Positions 9,783 to 23,200 are shown, counted from the first letter of the stretch. The stretch is 64,000 bases of DNA from Plasmodiophora brassicae (GCA_039704465.1 JASFAU010000003.1:1054001-1118000), one strand, 5' to 3'. Program-made: numbers and translations. The notes: generated from the letters alone by a model not told the origin.

Positions 9783-12700
9783 AAAAACACACTGGGTTGT
9801 CATCGAATGCCCTGGTCTGCTTCTGTTCATTTCTTCGACCGTATCGTGTTCTAGTGCCGAGCCCTATGCCGGCCGCGGGTCGTCGAGGGTTCTTCTCTTC
9901 ACGAACTTGTAACACTCGGAGACAGCAATGAATATAACGATCGACAACGCAACCAGTCCCCACTCTGTCAGGCCGATAGGCGCCTGTTTGAAAACATCCA
10001 AGTTGAGGCCGGGCACATACAAGCTGATAAGAGTAATGGCTATTCCGACGGCAAGCGCATAGGCGATATACGGGTTCTCAAACGCCTGCTCAAAGAACCG
10101 AGGGTTCCAGACTGACTCCCGCCTTCGCCGACAGTTGTAGGTATGCAGCAACATAAGAATGGTCTGGTTCGATACAACACATTAGTGCAGTGTCCACAGG
10201 CGATTATGAGACGAGACAGCATACCAGTGTAGCGAACAAACATCCACGGGCCCGAAATATCACGTCACAGGCATTGCTGTAATCGTGATTGCAATCATAG
10301 GTAGTAGTGTCGCCAGTACCCAGAATGTACACGACAAGAACGAAGTTTGTGGTGGAGAGGGCACCGAGAACGAACCCGAAGAAGAGAATGTCAGCAATGA
10401 GCTCATTGTCAAACAGACCGGACCCGGCAGGTCGTGGTGGCTGTTCCATGATATGGTAGACGTGTTTCTCCAGCCCTAATGCGAGGGCCGATGGAGTCCC
10501 AGTTATCTGCAAGTAGAAATCAACGATTTGGGGCCGCCCAAATGCCCAGTATACATCTCCTTACGAAATTGTTGACGAGAATCTGAACTGGAGAGAGCGG
10601 GAAGACGGCCGCACCGCTGCTGGTTCGGAAGACAAAGAGGCCAATAGTGAGCGCAACAAGCTCGCCAACGTTTCCTCCGACAAGGACGCATACGAAACAC
10701 TGAATGTTGCGAAAGATTCGCCGACCCTCGCTAACAGCTCGAACGATGGATGCCTGATATGACCATTCAGTCTCTATCGCCTTCCAAATGTTGCACGTCG
10801 CCAGCCTTACGAAGTTATCGTCCGTCAAAACGATGTCGGAGGCTTGCTTCGTAACATCGGAGCCCGTTTTCCCCATCGCCGCTCCAACGTTGGCTATCTT
10901 CAAGCTAGGCGCATCGTTAACGCCGTCGCCAGTCATCATCACGATTCTTGATCGGCGGTGCAGAGCTTGTACCATGCGGATCTTGGTCTGCGGCGAGCAG
11001 CGAGCAATGACCAGGGGAAGCTCGGGCAACCGATCTGCATGTCCAGCAGTCACCAACGTATTGCACAGCACAGGCACACAAATGACCTACCGATTTCGCA
11101 GTCGACCAACTCGTCGAAAGTCTTAGAGGTCGCAACTCGCCCGGTCTCGTTGCCAGGTGAAGTCGTTAGGATCCCCACCTGTTTAGCAATGGCGACTGCA
11201 GTGGCCTCGTGATCCCCAGTCAGCATATGGACAGCAATACCAGCTCTGTGGCACAGTTCAATGCTCTGCTGAGTTTCAGCCCTTGGTGGATCGAATATTC
11301 CTGTGAGGCCAAGGAACGTCATATGCTTCTCTAGGTCCTCCCGTGGAAGGGATCGAGCGTCTTCGTGGGACCTAACGCCATTCATTCAAGCTGTAGGTGA
11401 CAATGCATACGCAAATATGAGATTACCTGATTTGTGGGACAAGACGCGTCGCAAATGCCAGGACGCGCATGCCTTGCTGAGCCATTTCCGTGACAGCAGG
11501 AAGCACCAGGGATCGCAGGTCGCCCAAACCAATGGCTTCACTGACGCCGTTGCGTTGAATGTGATCGCACATGCCAATAATGCATTCGGGCGCACCCTTT
11601 GCAAATGCAATGCCCCCAACCTGATCTGGGGAAGTGTAGATTGTGCTCATGCGTTTGACAGAGGAGTCGAATGGAAACTCGGCCAGTATCTGCCATCCTT
11701 TCTCCAGCAATGCGGGCTTCCCGACTTCCAGGCGGTGAGCGAAAACCTGAAGGGCGATCTCGGTTCCTTCCCCGATACCATGCCATGTGGTCGAAATGGG
11801 ATCGAAGGTCAATTCAGCCATATTGCACAAGGAAGTGCAAAGCGTCAAACTCGACAAATCTGTCGACAAGGCCTTGGGCTCAGTTCCCGCTGCAGTCTGA
11901 AGGATGGCATATGGGCTGCTTGGTCCAGGCGTCGGATTCAGCACACTACCAGAAGTCGGCCGCTGAACTGCAATATGGTCCTCAGCGGGCAGCCACAAGG
12001 CTGCGACCGCCATCTTCGCCTGAGTTAGGGTCCCCGTCTTATCCGAACAGATGTTGGTGACATGGCCAAGGACTTCAAGGATGTTGACGCGTCGAACAAG
12101 CACACGATGGGCTGCCATGACCCGCACTCCAAACGCCATCGTCAATGTTACGACTGCCATGAGACCCTCTGGGATGACGGCAATTGCGAGCGATACGGCG
12201 TACAGCGCGATGTCGTTACTGTACGCGAACTTGTGTGCAGCAAACACAAGGAAGGCAAGTGCGAGGGCGACCGCGAGCAGTACAACGGCCATCGAGTCTA
12301 TCGACTTCTGCAGAGGAGTCTTCTCTGCAGATCCGCTAGCCAGCTCAACGCTGGTAGCGATTTTCCCGATTTCCGTTTGCATCCCCGTTCGAACAACGAT
12401 GCCTTTGCCACGACCGCTGATAACGACCGTGCTCGCGAACGCCATACTGGTCCGCTCGCCAAGAGGTACATAGGACGAGCCCTTGCCGACTGGGATGTGG
12501 ACTTTGTCGACAGCACACGATTCCCCAGTTAGCAGCGCTTCGTCAATCGACAGAACTTGCTCAGAGAATATTCTGCTGTCGGCCCCCACAGCATCGCCGT
12601 TCTTAAGCAGGAGCACATCACCTAAAGCGCAGGAGGAATAATGAGACTCTGATTTCGAGTTGCCAGGATCGTGTAAAACCTGGAACGACGTGAATGGTCG

Positions 12701-13200
12701 GGATTGTTTTCTGGCGCCCGTCTCGGAGCACATTTGACGTCGGTGCCGTCATTTTCCGAAGCGCTTCCATGGTTCGTTCCGCTTTGTACTCCTGGAAGAA
12801 CCCAATGATGACGTTGGTGACGACGATAAGCGCGATCACGGTTCCCTCAATGAAATCCTTGGTCACGAATGAGAGAATCATGGCGGCCACCAGGACAGCG
12901 GACATGATGTTAGCACATTGGCGAATCAGTATCCGCGCGATATTGCTTCCACCGCTGCTGCGTATCTGGTTCTCTCCAAACACCTGCAGTCGCCGACTAG
13001 CCTCGTTCGTGCTCAGGCCCGTGTGCACATCAACGTCGAGTCTCTTCGCAACGCCTTCCACCGGCAGCACATGGTAATCATCGCGGTCGGTGCTCTCTTC
13101 GACGCGGACCGTTTCCAGCGGCGCATGACATTCCGTGCCAGCGCCCATACCGTTGAATTCCCAAATGATTCAGGCCGAGGACTCTGTGACTGCTAGGCCT
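9510..13200. repeat. Segmental duplication, unit 2
   Basis: This is the second copy of the 2740-6425 block, in the same orientation, with the TRAPPC5 fragment degraded and the ATPase intact. Intron lengths differ slightly from unit 1 (first intron 58 versus 55 nt, sixth 49 versus 54 nt) while all coding exons are equal in length. The boundary near 13200 is soft. Just beyond, a short string (ccttcctccgatccgcaa) resembles one at 9434-9453, just left of the unit. Confidence 0.85.
9864..13148 (-). CDS. ENA2: ENA-type (P-IID) Na+/K+-exporting P-type ATPase, copy 2
   Basis: Exons 12680-13148, 11427-12621, 11091-11371, 10811-11034, 10565-10753, 10213-10506 and 9864-10163 give 983 aa, exactly as in copy 1, and all catalytic motifs (TGES, ICSDKTGTLT, TGDGVNDAP) are kept. 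The sixth intron is 5 nt shorter than in copy 1; only if spliced out do both copies keep frame, which confirms it is an intron. Substitutions are concentrated in the N-terminal 30 residues and the ATP-binding region (for example WLPAEDHIAV versus WLPAEGCTAV). Both genes appear functional, so dosage or differential regulation is plausible. Its 5' flank (13149-13421) is shared with the divergent focadhesin gene. Confidence 0.93.
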
Positions 13201-13421
13201 TCCTCCGAAGTGTGAACCCATCCCAGTGTACGCAGTATCATGAAGGGCAGTCCTTCCTCCGATCCGCAACGGAATAGTGGATAGGTCATACGTACCGCTT
13301 ATGGTCTCCTGAGTCCCTGACCTTCTAATTTGCCCAGAAGTTCTACGCGGATGTCGAGTCGGGTCACAGTGGAGCCAATTGCATCGGCGCGACCTGCCGT
13401 TCGCCGCGGCGCAGATTCAGC
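13149..13421. promoter_or_regulatory. Divergent intergenic region between ENA copy 2 and FOCAD
   Basis: The 273-bp gap separates two head-to-head starts and must hold both promoters. I see no clear TATA box. The direct duplicate ccttcctccga occurs at 13199 and 13253. About 50 bp next to the ATPase are shared with the flank of copy 1; the rest is unique, so the two ATPase genes have different upstream sequences. Confidence 0.4.
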
Positions 13422-16400
13422 ATGACGATGAGTGCAGCTGAGATTGTGGGACGGGTCGAGGCCGCGCAGCCGCGATGCACCTGCCTCCAGGGGGAGTCGC
13501 TGGTGCAGGGACTGCTGGGCGCGATATCGGACGCGCCGCGAACGCGGGCAGTGCACAATCTGGCGGTCGCTCTGGTGGATGTCGTCGTCGTGCTGGTCGA
13601 CGACACCAGCCCGGTCACCGCGTCGGCTCTAACGCGGGCGTTGTCCATCCGACCTGATTGCTTTCCGTCGATACTGAGTGGGATTCGGAATTACGTGCGA
13701 ACACCATCACGCCATGTTGGTCGCCTGGTCCCGTTTGTCAAGGACCTTTTTAAAACCGACAAGCTGTCGTCACTATGGTTGCCACTTCACTCCACGCTTC
13801 TCGCGATCAGCAGGCAGCGTCCTGCGCTATCCTTGGAGATTATCACGTTGCTCGTTGATATTCGGGCGATCCATCTGTCAGGGGCGTTTCCAAACACGCA
13901 CAACGGTTATTGGCATACGTTTCGAGAGGACTCGCTCGGAGATCTTATCGATGCCCTATTCGACGTTGACGTTGGTGCTCATGGTTTGCCCAAATGTTTG
14001 AATCTTGCTTGGCGAATCGTCGGGCTTTCATTGGAAGGTCTGACGTTCGGTGGCCTGCACGGCATTCCGTCTGAAGGCCACGTTCGGTCACTGTCTTACT
14101 TGTTCTCGTTGGACCCGCTCCTTGCAACCGATCCGCGCGTGCTGGCTATCCTAGCCTGGAACCTCCATTTCCATGAAGGCGTTCTGACGGCACATGACCA
14201 GTGCGCCATGCTGGACTTGATTGCGCTTGTTATCGATTCGATCAGCGCGTTTCCGCATAAGCGAACCACATGTCAAGTTGCTGCAGCGATTGCATTGCTA
14301 AGGCCTCGGTTGCTTGAGATGCTCTCTTCGACTGCTGTTTCGACTGCTGCTGTAGACGTCCTTCGTCGAGCCGATGAATTGGTTGTCAGTATTTCGGACA
14401 CAGAAGAAACAATGATTTCTTACGATTCGGAATCGCTACCGTCTGTTCTCGACGTCTGGAAGTTTCCAGGCATTACTGATGCTCTTGCTGTCTTTCAAGT
14501 TCTATCTTCGCAACCACGCACGTCCTCCTGTATCCGCAATGTCACTGCCATCGAAGGATCTGATTGGCGAAATGTCAAGTTGTTCATTAGCGCCACAATC
14601 GATAGTGGCAACCCGGACGACTTAGGAATTGCCAGGAATTATTTCCAATTGCTGGCCCGTGATCACGGCGACCAGGCACTGACTATCCTTCCGGCGATTC
14701 TGCATCGTTTGCGAGATGACCAGAACGAGTGCACTCGTTTGGAATTGTTGCTCTTTCTGCCTATGCTTGCTCGTCAACCACAGGGCCTTTCTCGTGCCCT
14801 TCGCGTAATTTTGCCGCTTGGGAACCACCCGAACACATCGCTTCAAGCGCTTTGCGTTCATCTACTTACGTCGTTATGTGTTGTAGAGCCACGGTCGTTT
14901 TCTCGATTGCACGAGTTTCTTCTTCGCATGCATACGTCTGAGAGTCGCGTTATACGAGCCGCTGTTGCGGCATCCGTCAGTACTGTTTGCTCCCACAGCG
15001 GTGACAATGCTCTTCAACTGGTTCCGCTTCTCCAGCAACTTCTTGAGGATTCTGATCCTGTCATCGTGGCACTTGCCCTAGAATCCATTCGTACTCTCTG
15101 CCTATCGTTCTTTCTTGACTTTGGGGTCGTGTACGGCGTTCTTGAGAAGCGCCGCATTCGCCAGTTCTGCGTTGGCAGAAATCCAACCGCTTTGCGCAAA
15201 CTGTGCTCTTTGCTGGAGTGCTCCCAGCTTGTCGATCATGAATCAGATGAAGACAACGAATTCCAGCGGCCGATTCTTCATTATCTGTGGGATCTGAGTC
15301 ATCCGCGTTTATCTCCTCATGTTGAGGTCCGGATATCGGCTTGCCAAGTTCTGTCACGCTTCGTGCGGCAGGCGATCGCATCCGATGCGTTTACCAACTC
15401 GGAAGCGGCTGAATTCTTTCTGGATCGAAGCTTCACCCTTGGAGTTGTGGAACGACTGGAGCAGGAGCCATCGGGACGAGTGCGGAAGGCACTGGAGACT
15501 CTTTCCGGGCTGGCATGCAATCTCCAGCTTGTCCGATCCAGCTCGACAGTTACTGACATCAAAGTCAAAAGGGCAGATGATATCGTTGGCGATGTCCCCA
15601 ACAACTGCTCTTGGATCATCCGCTCTGCCCGGTCAGATCTTTCGGAGATGGCGCATGTTCCAGACAGTCGGCCCTGCTTAAGGGATGCACTGTCCGCATG
15701 TGCAATCGCGTATCTATCCGATCGGCCATCCACTGCTAGTAATACCGCGGATTGTCTGGACAAGGCTGCGCTAGCTCAATCTGTGTTCATCCCCACTATG
15801 TGCTACGCATGGCGCCGATATGCTGGCCGAATCGTCACTGGTCTCGTTGCTGATAGTGCCTCAGCACCTACAACGCATTTGGCCGCTCTCGAGCGTATTG
15901 AAAAGCAACTGCTCGACTTGGATATCGGGGACAGTCGGAGGCGTGGCAATGCGCTGCTGTGCCTCGCTGGTCTTGCAATCAGAGCTTCGTCTTGGGGTTA
16001 TATGGACGTAACCGAGCGCATCCATCTCCATATCTTGAACGCTGCTGAGGCCTCAGATGTATCTTTGAAGACAGTTCAGGCGCCGGCGCTGCTGGCGTTG
16101 TCGATGACTGCTGCAGCACTTCACCCGACGGACTGTGTTCGACGACAGCAAGCTTTCGACATATTGCTGTCGAAGCATCGTTCTACCCAATCCGGCACCG
16201 CTTCAGCCGCCGTAATCGGCATTGGTATCTTTTGCGACGGCCTTGTCCAGAGTGGGCTTGACGACAGTAATTCGTCATCGATTAGTTCCGACAGGGTTAA
16301 CCTGATTGAGTGTTCTGCGAATGTTTTGTACACCGGAGCGTTTGAATCATCAGCGACCTCAGAGGAAGTTGGCTATTCTATCGTCGCGCCTTGCGCTGTC

Positions 16401-18415
16401 GGTCTGGCGTGGGTTATCTCTGCAGGGGCTCGGGCTGGTATGGACCAGTTCCTATTAGATCTCCATACAAAGCTTCTTGACAGAATTTCATCGGACAACA
16501 TGTACGAATGCAGGAATGGTTAGGCTTTCCATTATTCAAATATGATTAACACATACTGACTTGGTATATCGCAGCTTCGTTTTGGTGCATCGGTGACCTC
16601 AGTATCCGTCTATTCTCGAAAGGTGTTATTGGAGCAGACTTGCTACACGACGTCGTATCCCTGCACGTCGCTGAACTCTCCAAAGCTAATCCGTGTGCGG
16701 CGGCATGCGTTGCCATTGGAGCGCTGACGAACGCACTTCATTGTTCTTCTTATAATTTCGCATTGTTGCCTGGCGGTTTCGTACAAGAAATTGCATCGCG
16801 CCTGCTACACCTTCTGGAACGTCATTCAACCGGAAATGCGGCTGCGTCGACCACGGGATGCACTGTGTCCCAAGGGTGTCTTCTGGGGATCGCTTCACTG
16901 TTGGGCGCTAACCCGATCAACCCGTTTGAGGGAAACTTATCGCCATCTCTGCAAACGTTCGAATCCCTATTTCACGACAATGGTGTGTCGTTTTATGACG
17001 CACTGGTATCGTTGGCGAAATCAGGGAAGGATCCATCGGTGCGCGTCAGGTTCCCGTGCACTTCGATTGCCTACTGAATATGCTGTTTCCAGGTAGTGGA
17101 AACGGCGGTCTTCACGCTTGGGATGCTATCGTCCTTGGCGTTCCCGAAGGAGCGGTCGAGTCGAGACGCCAAACGTGGAGCCCCACCAGGTTCGCTACTC
17201 TATATTCTATGCGACTCTGTCCAGTCGAGGAGCATGGGCAACCGGCAGTTGGCTTCGGTTACACGTGCCCTTCTACAAGCGTCGCTCGGCAAACCACAAA
17301 TAAGGCTGCCGATTGCAGCTGCCGCTTTTACCCGAATCGTAAAGGTTCTGCACAATAATGCCTCGCTGTATGGATATCTTTATTATTTGCTCCACGCCTT
17401 ATCTTATTCATGGCTCAGGGATGAGCTCGTCCTACAAGTTCCTGCGTTAGAGCTGCTTCTCCAACAGGCGAAAGCCGATGATGCACTGAAGAATGTCGTT
17501 TTGGCAATGGTGAAGCCATTCTCGTCGCATCCGTCGGCTATCCAGCTGAGCCTTCTGCGAAATCTGCTCCACGTCGTGTGCTGTATTGATTCTGTGCAGT
17601 CATCTGAATTGTTTCATGCACTTTCTAAGCTGGCTTGTTCGCCGAATCAGCAACCCTCGTTTCTGAATGCAATGCTGACCGGTTTTCGATGTGTCTTTCA
17701 GTCCGTTCCTGATCACAGAGTGAAGTCTGCGGCAATTCAAACATTGGCCAGCGATGAGCTAGCAAAGCTTATTATCGCTGCCGGTGCATCAAGTCAGTCA
17801 TCTCGATTGTACGCCTCGTGCTTCGAAATCGTTGGTATCAACGAGATTGACAGCGCCCTTCCTGTTACCAACGAGTTCACCCCCGTGAATCTGGCTGGCA
17901 TCTTCGTTCGCTGTGAACTGGTTCGTCGGGGCACGCTTGACATATCTGTGTTACAGTCTGCTCGCACCATCGTTGTAGGACCTCTGGCGAGGCAAGACAC
18001 TGTTGGTTGGCTCGTGCCTGTTCTTGCCCAAGCGTGCGCTGAAGCCATCGCCCCGCCTCAACGGCTGTCTTGGCTTCTAAATCTGTTTGATTTGGCAGCA
18101 GCATCTCCCGAGCCTAATATGGCACTGCACGTCATTGGCGTAATGGTCTGTGCCTGGGGGCGGCCATTCCTGGCCGGTGACCTGAGGCAGCTAGCTACAT
18201 CTCTGCCTACCTCAATTGCATCATGGGATGACTTCAGCATCGATACTGTTGTTAGGCGTTTGGTTCGACTCGTTTCGCCATCTGCAGACGAATCGCGAGC
18301 AAAAGCGCCAGACCCTAACGTCATATCGTCCCTTGTTCCGTCTCTCGTCGCCGTTGGGCAGGAACTCCCCCGCTGTGCTCCTGTCATTGTCCACGAGCTG
18401 TTCACGATAATATAA
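13422..18415 (+). CDS. FOCAD: Focadhesin-like HEAT-repeat protein (FOCAD/RST1)
   Basis: Three exons (13422-16518, 16575-17044, 17093-18415) with introns of 56 and 48 nt encode 1629 aa. The protein is built of helical HEAT-like repeats throughout. Blocks typical of the FOCAD/RST1 family (DUF3730) include [60 protein letters not shown] and ILHYLWDLSHPRLSPHVEVRIS. In animals FOCAD, and in plants RST1, stabilise the SKI complex that feeds the cytoplasmic exosome. Length is slightly below the usual ~1800 aa. The donor at 16518 was chosen because it alone keeps frame into SFWCIGDLSIRL. Confidence 0.8.
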
Positions 18416-18563
18416 TGGAGCTTACCTGCTGCTACAACCTGGACGCTCATGTTCGGACGTTTTTCAGTGCGTCGGCATTAGGGCGGCTCTCCATATACGC
18501 GGAGTCCGTGCGTTCGCGGACACCGTGGGCGGAATCCGCATCCAGGACGCTGTGTGAATCGCC

Positions 18564-19016
18564 ATGACGACTCGGTTGAAGAACACCCGCAAGAAGCGTG
18601 GTCACGTCTCGGCTGGCCATGGCCGTGTTGGCAAGCACAGGAAGCATCCTGGTGGTCGAGGTAACGCCGGTGGTATGCACCACCACCGCATCCTGATGGA
18701 TAAGTACCACCCGGGTTACTTCGGTAAGGTCGGCATGCGCTACTTCCACAAGACGAACCAGAAGTACCACTGCCCCACGATCAACGTCGAGAAGCTGTGG
18801 ACGCTGGTGTCTGAGCAGACGCGCGAGAAGTACGCCGATCTCGACGCGAACAACAAGAAGGTCCCCGTCATCGACGTGACTCTGGCTGGATACTCGAAGG
18901 TCCTCGGCAAGGGTCTCATCCCTGACCAGCCCTGCATCGTCAAGGCCAAGTTCTTCAGCAAGAAGGCCGAGGAGAAGATCAACGCGGCCGGCGGTATTGC
19001 CGTTCTCACTTGCTGA
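18564..19016 (+). CDS. RPL27A: 60S ribosomal protein uL15 (L27a/L28)
   Basis: The 150-aa single-exon product matches uL15 over its full length: [55 protein letters not shown] and [12 protein letters not shown], with a C-terminal [13 protein letters not shown]. It sits in the large subunit near the peptidyl-transferase region. Codon use is visibly more biased to C/G third positions than in the neighbouring focadhesin gene, as expected for a highly expressed gene. Confidence 0.97.
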   Translation: MTTRLKNTRKKRGHVSAGHGRVGKHRKHPGGRGNAGGMHHHRILMDKYHPGYFGKVGMRYFHKTNQKYHCPTINVEKLWTLVSEQTREKYADLDANNKKVPVIDVTLAGYSKVLGKGLIPDQPCIVKAKFFSKKAEEKINAAGGIAVLTC

Positions 19017-19139
19017 ATTGTCACTTCCAATAGCTAAACGGAACATTTCGATTTTGTCTCAGCAAACGTTTCGTTCGTTCTAGATCGCAGGGGCAATAAA
19101 TACGGGATCGTATATAATGTAGAATTAGATCCCGCGCCA

Positions 19140-19715
19140 TCATACTTTAAAGTGGCTCTTTCGGATCTCTTGGACACTCTCAGCGAATGACGCGAATGGT
19201 GCCATGACCTTGTCCTCGTCGACGACACAGTCTGGTGTCCTGGCGACGTCGTCACACATCGGAAGGATGGCGTTGATCTGCGTCGGGAACCGCTCCACGA
19301 ACTTCTCCAGAATAAGCGACGTGATTCGTTGCATGACGCTGGCGTCAACATCATCTTCGAAGAAGGCGGCCGAGACGAGGCGATCCTTTTGAGCGCAGGT
19401 CATGCTGAGACCGGCACCATCCGAGAAATCAACGGCCCCGGACTCGGACGAGCCCTTCTTCCTGGTCGTCGTTCTCGACGTCAGCGTCGGAAACCGGGAG
19501 TGGTACGACGTCGGGCGAAGCTTCTCGAGCTTGACCGGATCATGGAACATGACCCGCGACACCTGGCCGTCATCGTCAATCTCCCTGGCCAGCTGGAAGA
19601 AGAACTGAACGAGGCCGCAGATCTTGCCCCGCGACTGGTCGCCCTTCCAGGTCCCCCAAGTCTCACTGAACAGGCAGACACCCGATTGCCGTTCGTACAC
19701 CACGACGCGCCGCAT
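19140..19715 (-). CDS. Longin-like domain protein, unassigned
   Basis: From the ATG at 19715 the frame gives 191 aa. It opens RRVVVYERQSGVCLFSETWG and continues GKICGLVQFFFQLAREID, a pattern resembling the first strands and helix of longin-type domains. The second half has a helix-rich segment (ITSLILEKFVERF) that could close the fold. The frame is open far upstream, but that part is Arg/Gly-rich and unconvincing, so the start is set at the residue before the first strand. I cannot name the family. The 3' end lies 124 bp from the uL15 stop. Confidence 0.55.
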   Translation of the reverse strand: MRRVVVYERQSGVCLFSETWGTWKGDQSRGKICGLVQFFFQLAREIDDDGQVSRVMFHDPVKLEKLRPTSYHSRFPTLTSRTTTRKKGSSESGAVDFSDGAGLSMTCAQKDRLVSAAFFEDDVDASVMQRITSLILEKFVERFPTQINAILPMCDDVARTPDCVVDEDKVMAPFASFAESVQEIRKSHFKV

Positions 19716-20220
19716 GCCACGCTGCGCGCCCCGACAGGCGCCCACGGACACTCCTGGTCGGTTGTTCCGTCGGCGGCCACCCCGCATCGACCCTCGGCGA
19801 CGCTTGCTGACGACACATACCATCAGTTGAACCCGCACACAACGATGAGCCATGGACGACTCACAGCACTTCATAGTCACATCCTTCCGCTGCGGTGACC
19901 CCCCGGTGGCGACACGAGAACGAACCTGTTGCTGGATCGCAGGCATCGATTCTGCCGAGTAATACAAGGGGAGGTTTGGTGTTGCCAGTTCTGATGGGCG
20001 TGTGCCACACGACGCGGCGCGGCCGGTGACGTCTAACACCGAAGGCAGGATAGCGTGAAGCTGCGGGAAAAGTTGTCCAGCGCGGCGGGTGCAGTGGCGG
20101 CGTTTACTATTGCGGCGCCGCACGCAGTCATTTGCAGAATCTGGTGGGGCGCGCTGTCGTGTGGGCGCGGGCGCGGGGCAACGCAGGAACGCTTCACGCT
20201 GACCACCGCCGGACGCGACA

Positions 20221-23200
20221 ATGGAAACGATTTCGCTGACCGAACTGCTTGTGCACGCCAGTGGCTCTGGTTTGCCTTGACGTGCGCGCCTGCCCTGCGC
20301 CATGGTTGTAACCGGGTGTGATTGCAGATGCGGCGCTCCGCACGCCCGCTGAGCAGAACTTGCTGAGGCTCGAGGCCGAAAATTTTGTACGTCCCCCTAC
20401 GACTGCGTTCTTTCGAGGCTGCCAGACTGATTATGGCTGTGGATATGATAGCCCGTCTATATTACATCGCTGTGCGCGGAGCTTCGTGACCCTCAGAAGC
20501 CGGCAATCGCTCGTCATTTGGCCGGTATTCTTGTCAAGAACTCCCTAGTCGCCAAAGATGATCTCCGGCAGTCGGCCCTCAATCAGAGGTGGAATGCGCT
20601 CCCGCTTGAGGTCCCGTAATAACTGCCATGCCCGCCCCTCGTTTCTGACCACATTGTCCAGGTCCGTGTGGGTATCAAGCAAGCTGTGCTGACGACTCTT
20701 GGTGCACCGTTGCGCGAAGCGCGCTCGACTGCCGCCATGGTCGTCGCGAAGATTGCCGCGATCGATATCCCGCAGGGCCTGTGGCCCGATCTTGTCCGAA
20801 TTTTACTGCACAACATAGCAGCAGCACCCAACGCCGACCTCAAGCAGAGCACCTTTGAGGCGCTTGGATACGTTTGCGAAGAGGTGAGCTCACTGTTGCG
20901 CGATCTGGGGTGACCTGTGCTCCAATGTGGATTTCTAGGTTCCGGAGCAACTGCAGAGCAGCTCTGCTGACATCTTGAATGCAATCTCGCAAGGTATGAT
21001 GGAGGGCGAGACCAACCAGGCGGTTAAACTGGCGGCTACAACTGCCTTGGCAAATTCCCTGGAGTTCGCCAAAAACAACATGCTCGTGGAGAACGAGCGA
21101 AATCTGATCATGACCATGATCTTGTCTGCTGCGGCATCACCTGATTCCAAGGTTCGCGTCGCTGCTTTCCTTTGCCTGGTCAAAGTCGCGTCCCTGTATT
21201 ACGATCAGATCGACGCGTACATGAACCAGGTCCGACCTAATGTAGCCTTGTTGCCCGTTCGACAGTTCTCAGAGACTACTGTAGATTTTCGTGCTGACAA
21301 GGAACGCCATTACCAACGACGTTGAAGAGGTCGCCCTGCAAGCCATTGAATTTTGGTCAAGCATCTGTGACGAAGAAATCTTGATCGCTGAGATCGTTGA
21401 AGAGGTTCGCTTAAGCACGTTGTGGAGTTTCTCTTGGTTCTGACCTGATTGTAGTGCATGGAAAAGAAGAAGCCTCCCTACAGGAGTTGCCGAAACTTCG
21501 CGAACGTTGTTCTGGAACCCCTTGTTCCTCTGCTTCAGCAGTGTCTGCTTAAGCAGGCCGAAGATGTTGACGAGTTTTCCGACGACACGTGGAACGTTGC
21601 TACGGCTTCTGGTAATTACGACCAGACATGCTACTTAGCAAACCTTAATGCCCCGTTTAGGTCTTTGCCTGTCGCTATTGGCACAAGCAGTTAAGGATAA
21701 CGTCGTTCCATACGTGCTACCGTTCGTTGAACAGAACATTCGCTCCGATAACTGGCATGCCAGGGAAGCCGCGACGCTTGCGTTCGGTTCAATTCTGGAT
21801 GGGCCCTCGAAAGGAACGTTGGCCCGCCTCGTTTCCGTTGCCTTCGATGGTTTGCTTTCTATAACTGCGTTGTCCATGCCCATTAACCTGATCTTCTCTG
21901 GACAGTCATTCTTGGGCACATGAAAGATCCCTCAGTGCATGTGCGCGATACGGCTGCGTGGACTGTCGGAAGAATTTGTGACGTTCTGCCCGAAATTATC
22001 GACCAGCAGATGTTGAACAAGCTCATGCATGCATTCCTGGTCGGAATGAAAGATCAACCGCCTATTGCAAGCCATATCTGCTGGGCGATTCACTGCCTAG
22101 CGGAAGCTGTCGAGTCCAAGGATGCTCCGACGTCAGAACTGTCGAAGGTACAACCTGCGTCTCGTTATTGCTGTGCTCCTTGTGGCTAAATTCACAATTA
22201 CCAGTATTTCGAAGGCCTCATTGCTGCGTTACTGGAGGCCACTGATCGCCAGGACCTTCCCGACACGCGACTTCTGTGTTCGGCCTATGAAGCGATCAGT
22301 GTTCTTATCTCCACGGCGGCGCGAGATTGCTTCCCATCAATCGAGCGTCTCATGATAACTCTCATGGAGCGGCTGCAGCGCAGCTTGGCTGTCGGGACAT
22401 CAGATGAACGTTCGTGTGAAGTGCAGGGTCTTTTGTGTGGCGCTCTGCAAGCGATTATCATTCGCATGGACTCGCGTACTATTGCTCAGCATGCAGATGG
22501 GCTCATGATGATGTTCCTGCGTGTCCTGCAGGCCAAGAGTGCAACGCTGAACGAGGAGGCTTTCATGGCAATTGGGGTTGTTGCGTCGTGCGTGCAGTCA
22601 GACTTTGCAAAATATGTTGATGCGTTGAAGCCGTTCCTTGTCGAAGGCCTGAACAATACGTTCGAACCGCAGGTATGTGATGTCGGTTCATCTCGTATCG
22701 TTTCTCTGTACTGATCCCGTGTATGTTTACAGGTCTGCCAGGTGTCGGTTGGGGTCTTGGGCGACGTCTGCCGAGCTCTTGGACCAGCTGTTACTCCTCA
22801 TTGCGACGAATTCGTGAACATCCTCCTGCGCGACCTTTCCAACCCTAACCTGGAACGGACCGTCAAACCTCACATTATTTCATGCTTTGGCGACATTGCT
22901 CTTGCGCTCAGAGGTCTGTCTTATTGTACACTCTGTGATGGAGCCTACTAACGAGCTGCTTTCAGGTCGATTCGATCGCTACGTTCAACACGTGATGCGT
23001 GTCTTAATTGAAGCTTCGCAAACCAAGTTTGATCACGCGCCGGATCTTGCTGCTATTGACTTCGCCAATGCCCTTCGGCTCAGTATCCTCGACACGTACT
23101 CCGGGATCATTGCGGGTCTGGCGGAGGATAACAAGCTGTCCGAGTTCCAGATGTTTACATCGCATGTTGTTGGATTCCTTGAGCTCATCGCGAATGACCC

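Noticed and set aside
19716..20303. N-terminal extension of the longin-like protein to 387 aa
   Set aside because: The added 196 residues are Arg/Ser/Gly-rich without conserved pattern and overlap the importin-beta 5' region; a start next to the first predicted strand is more plausible.
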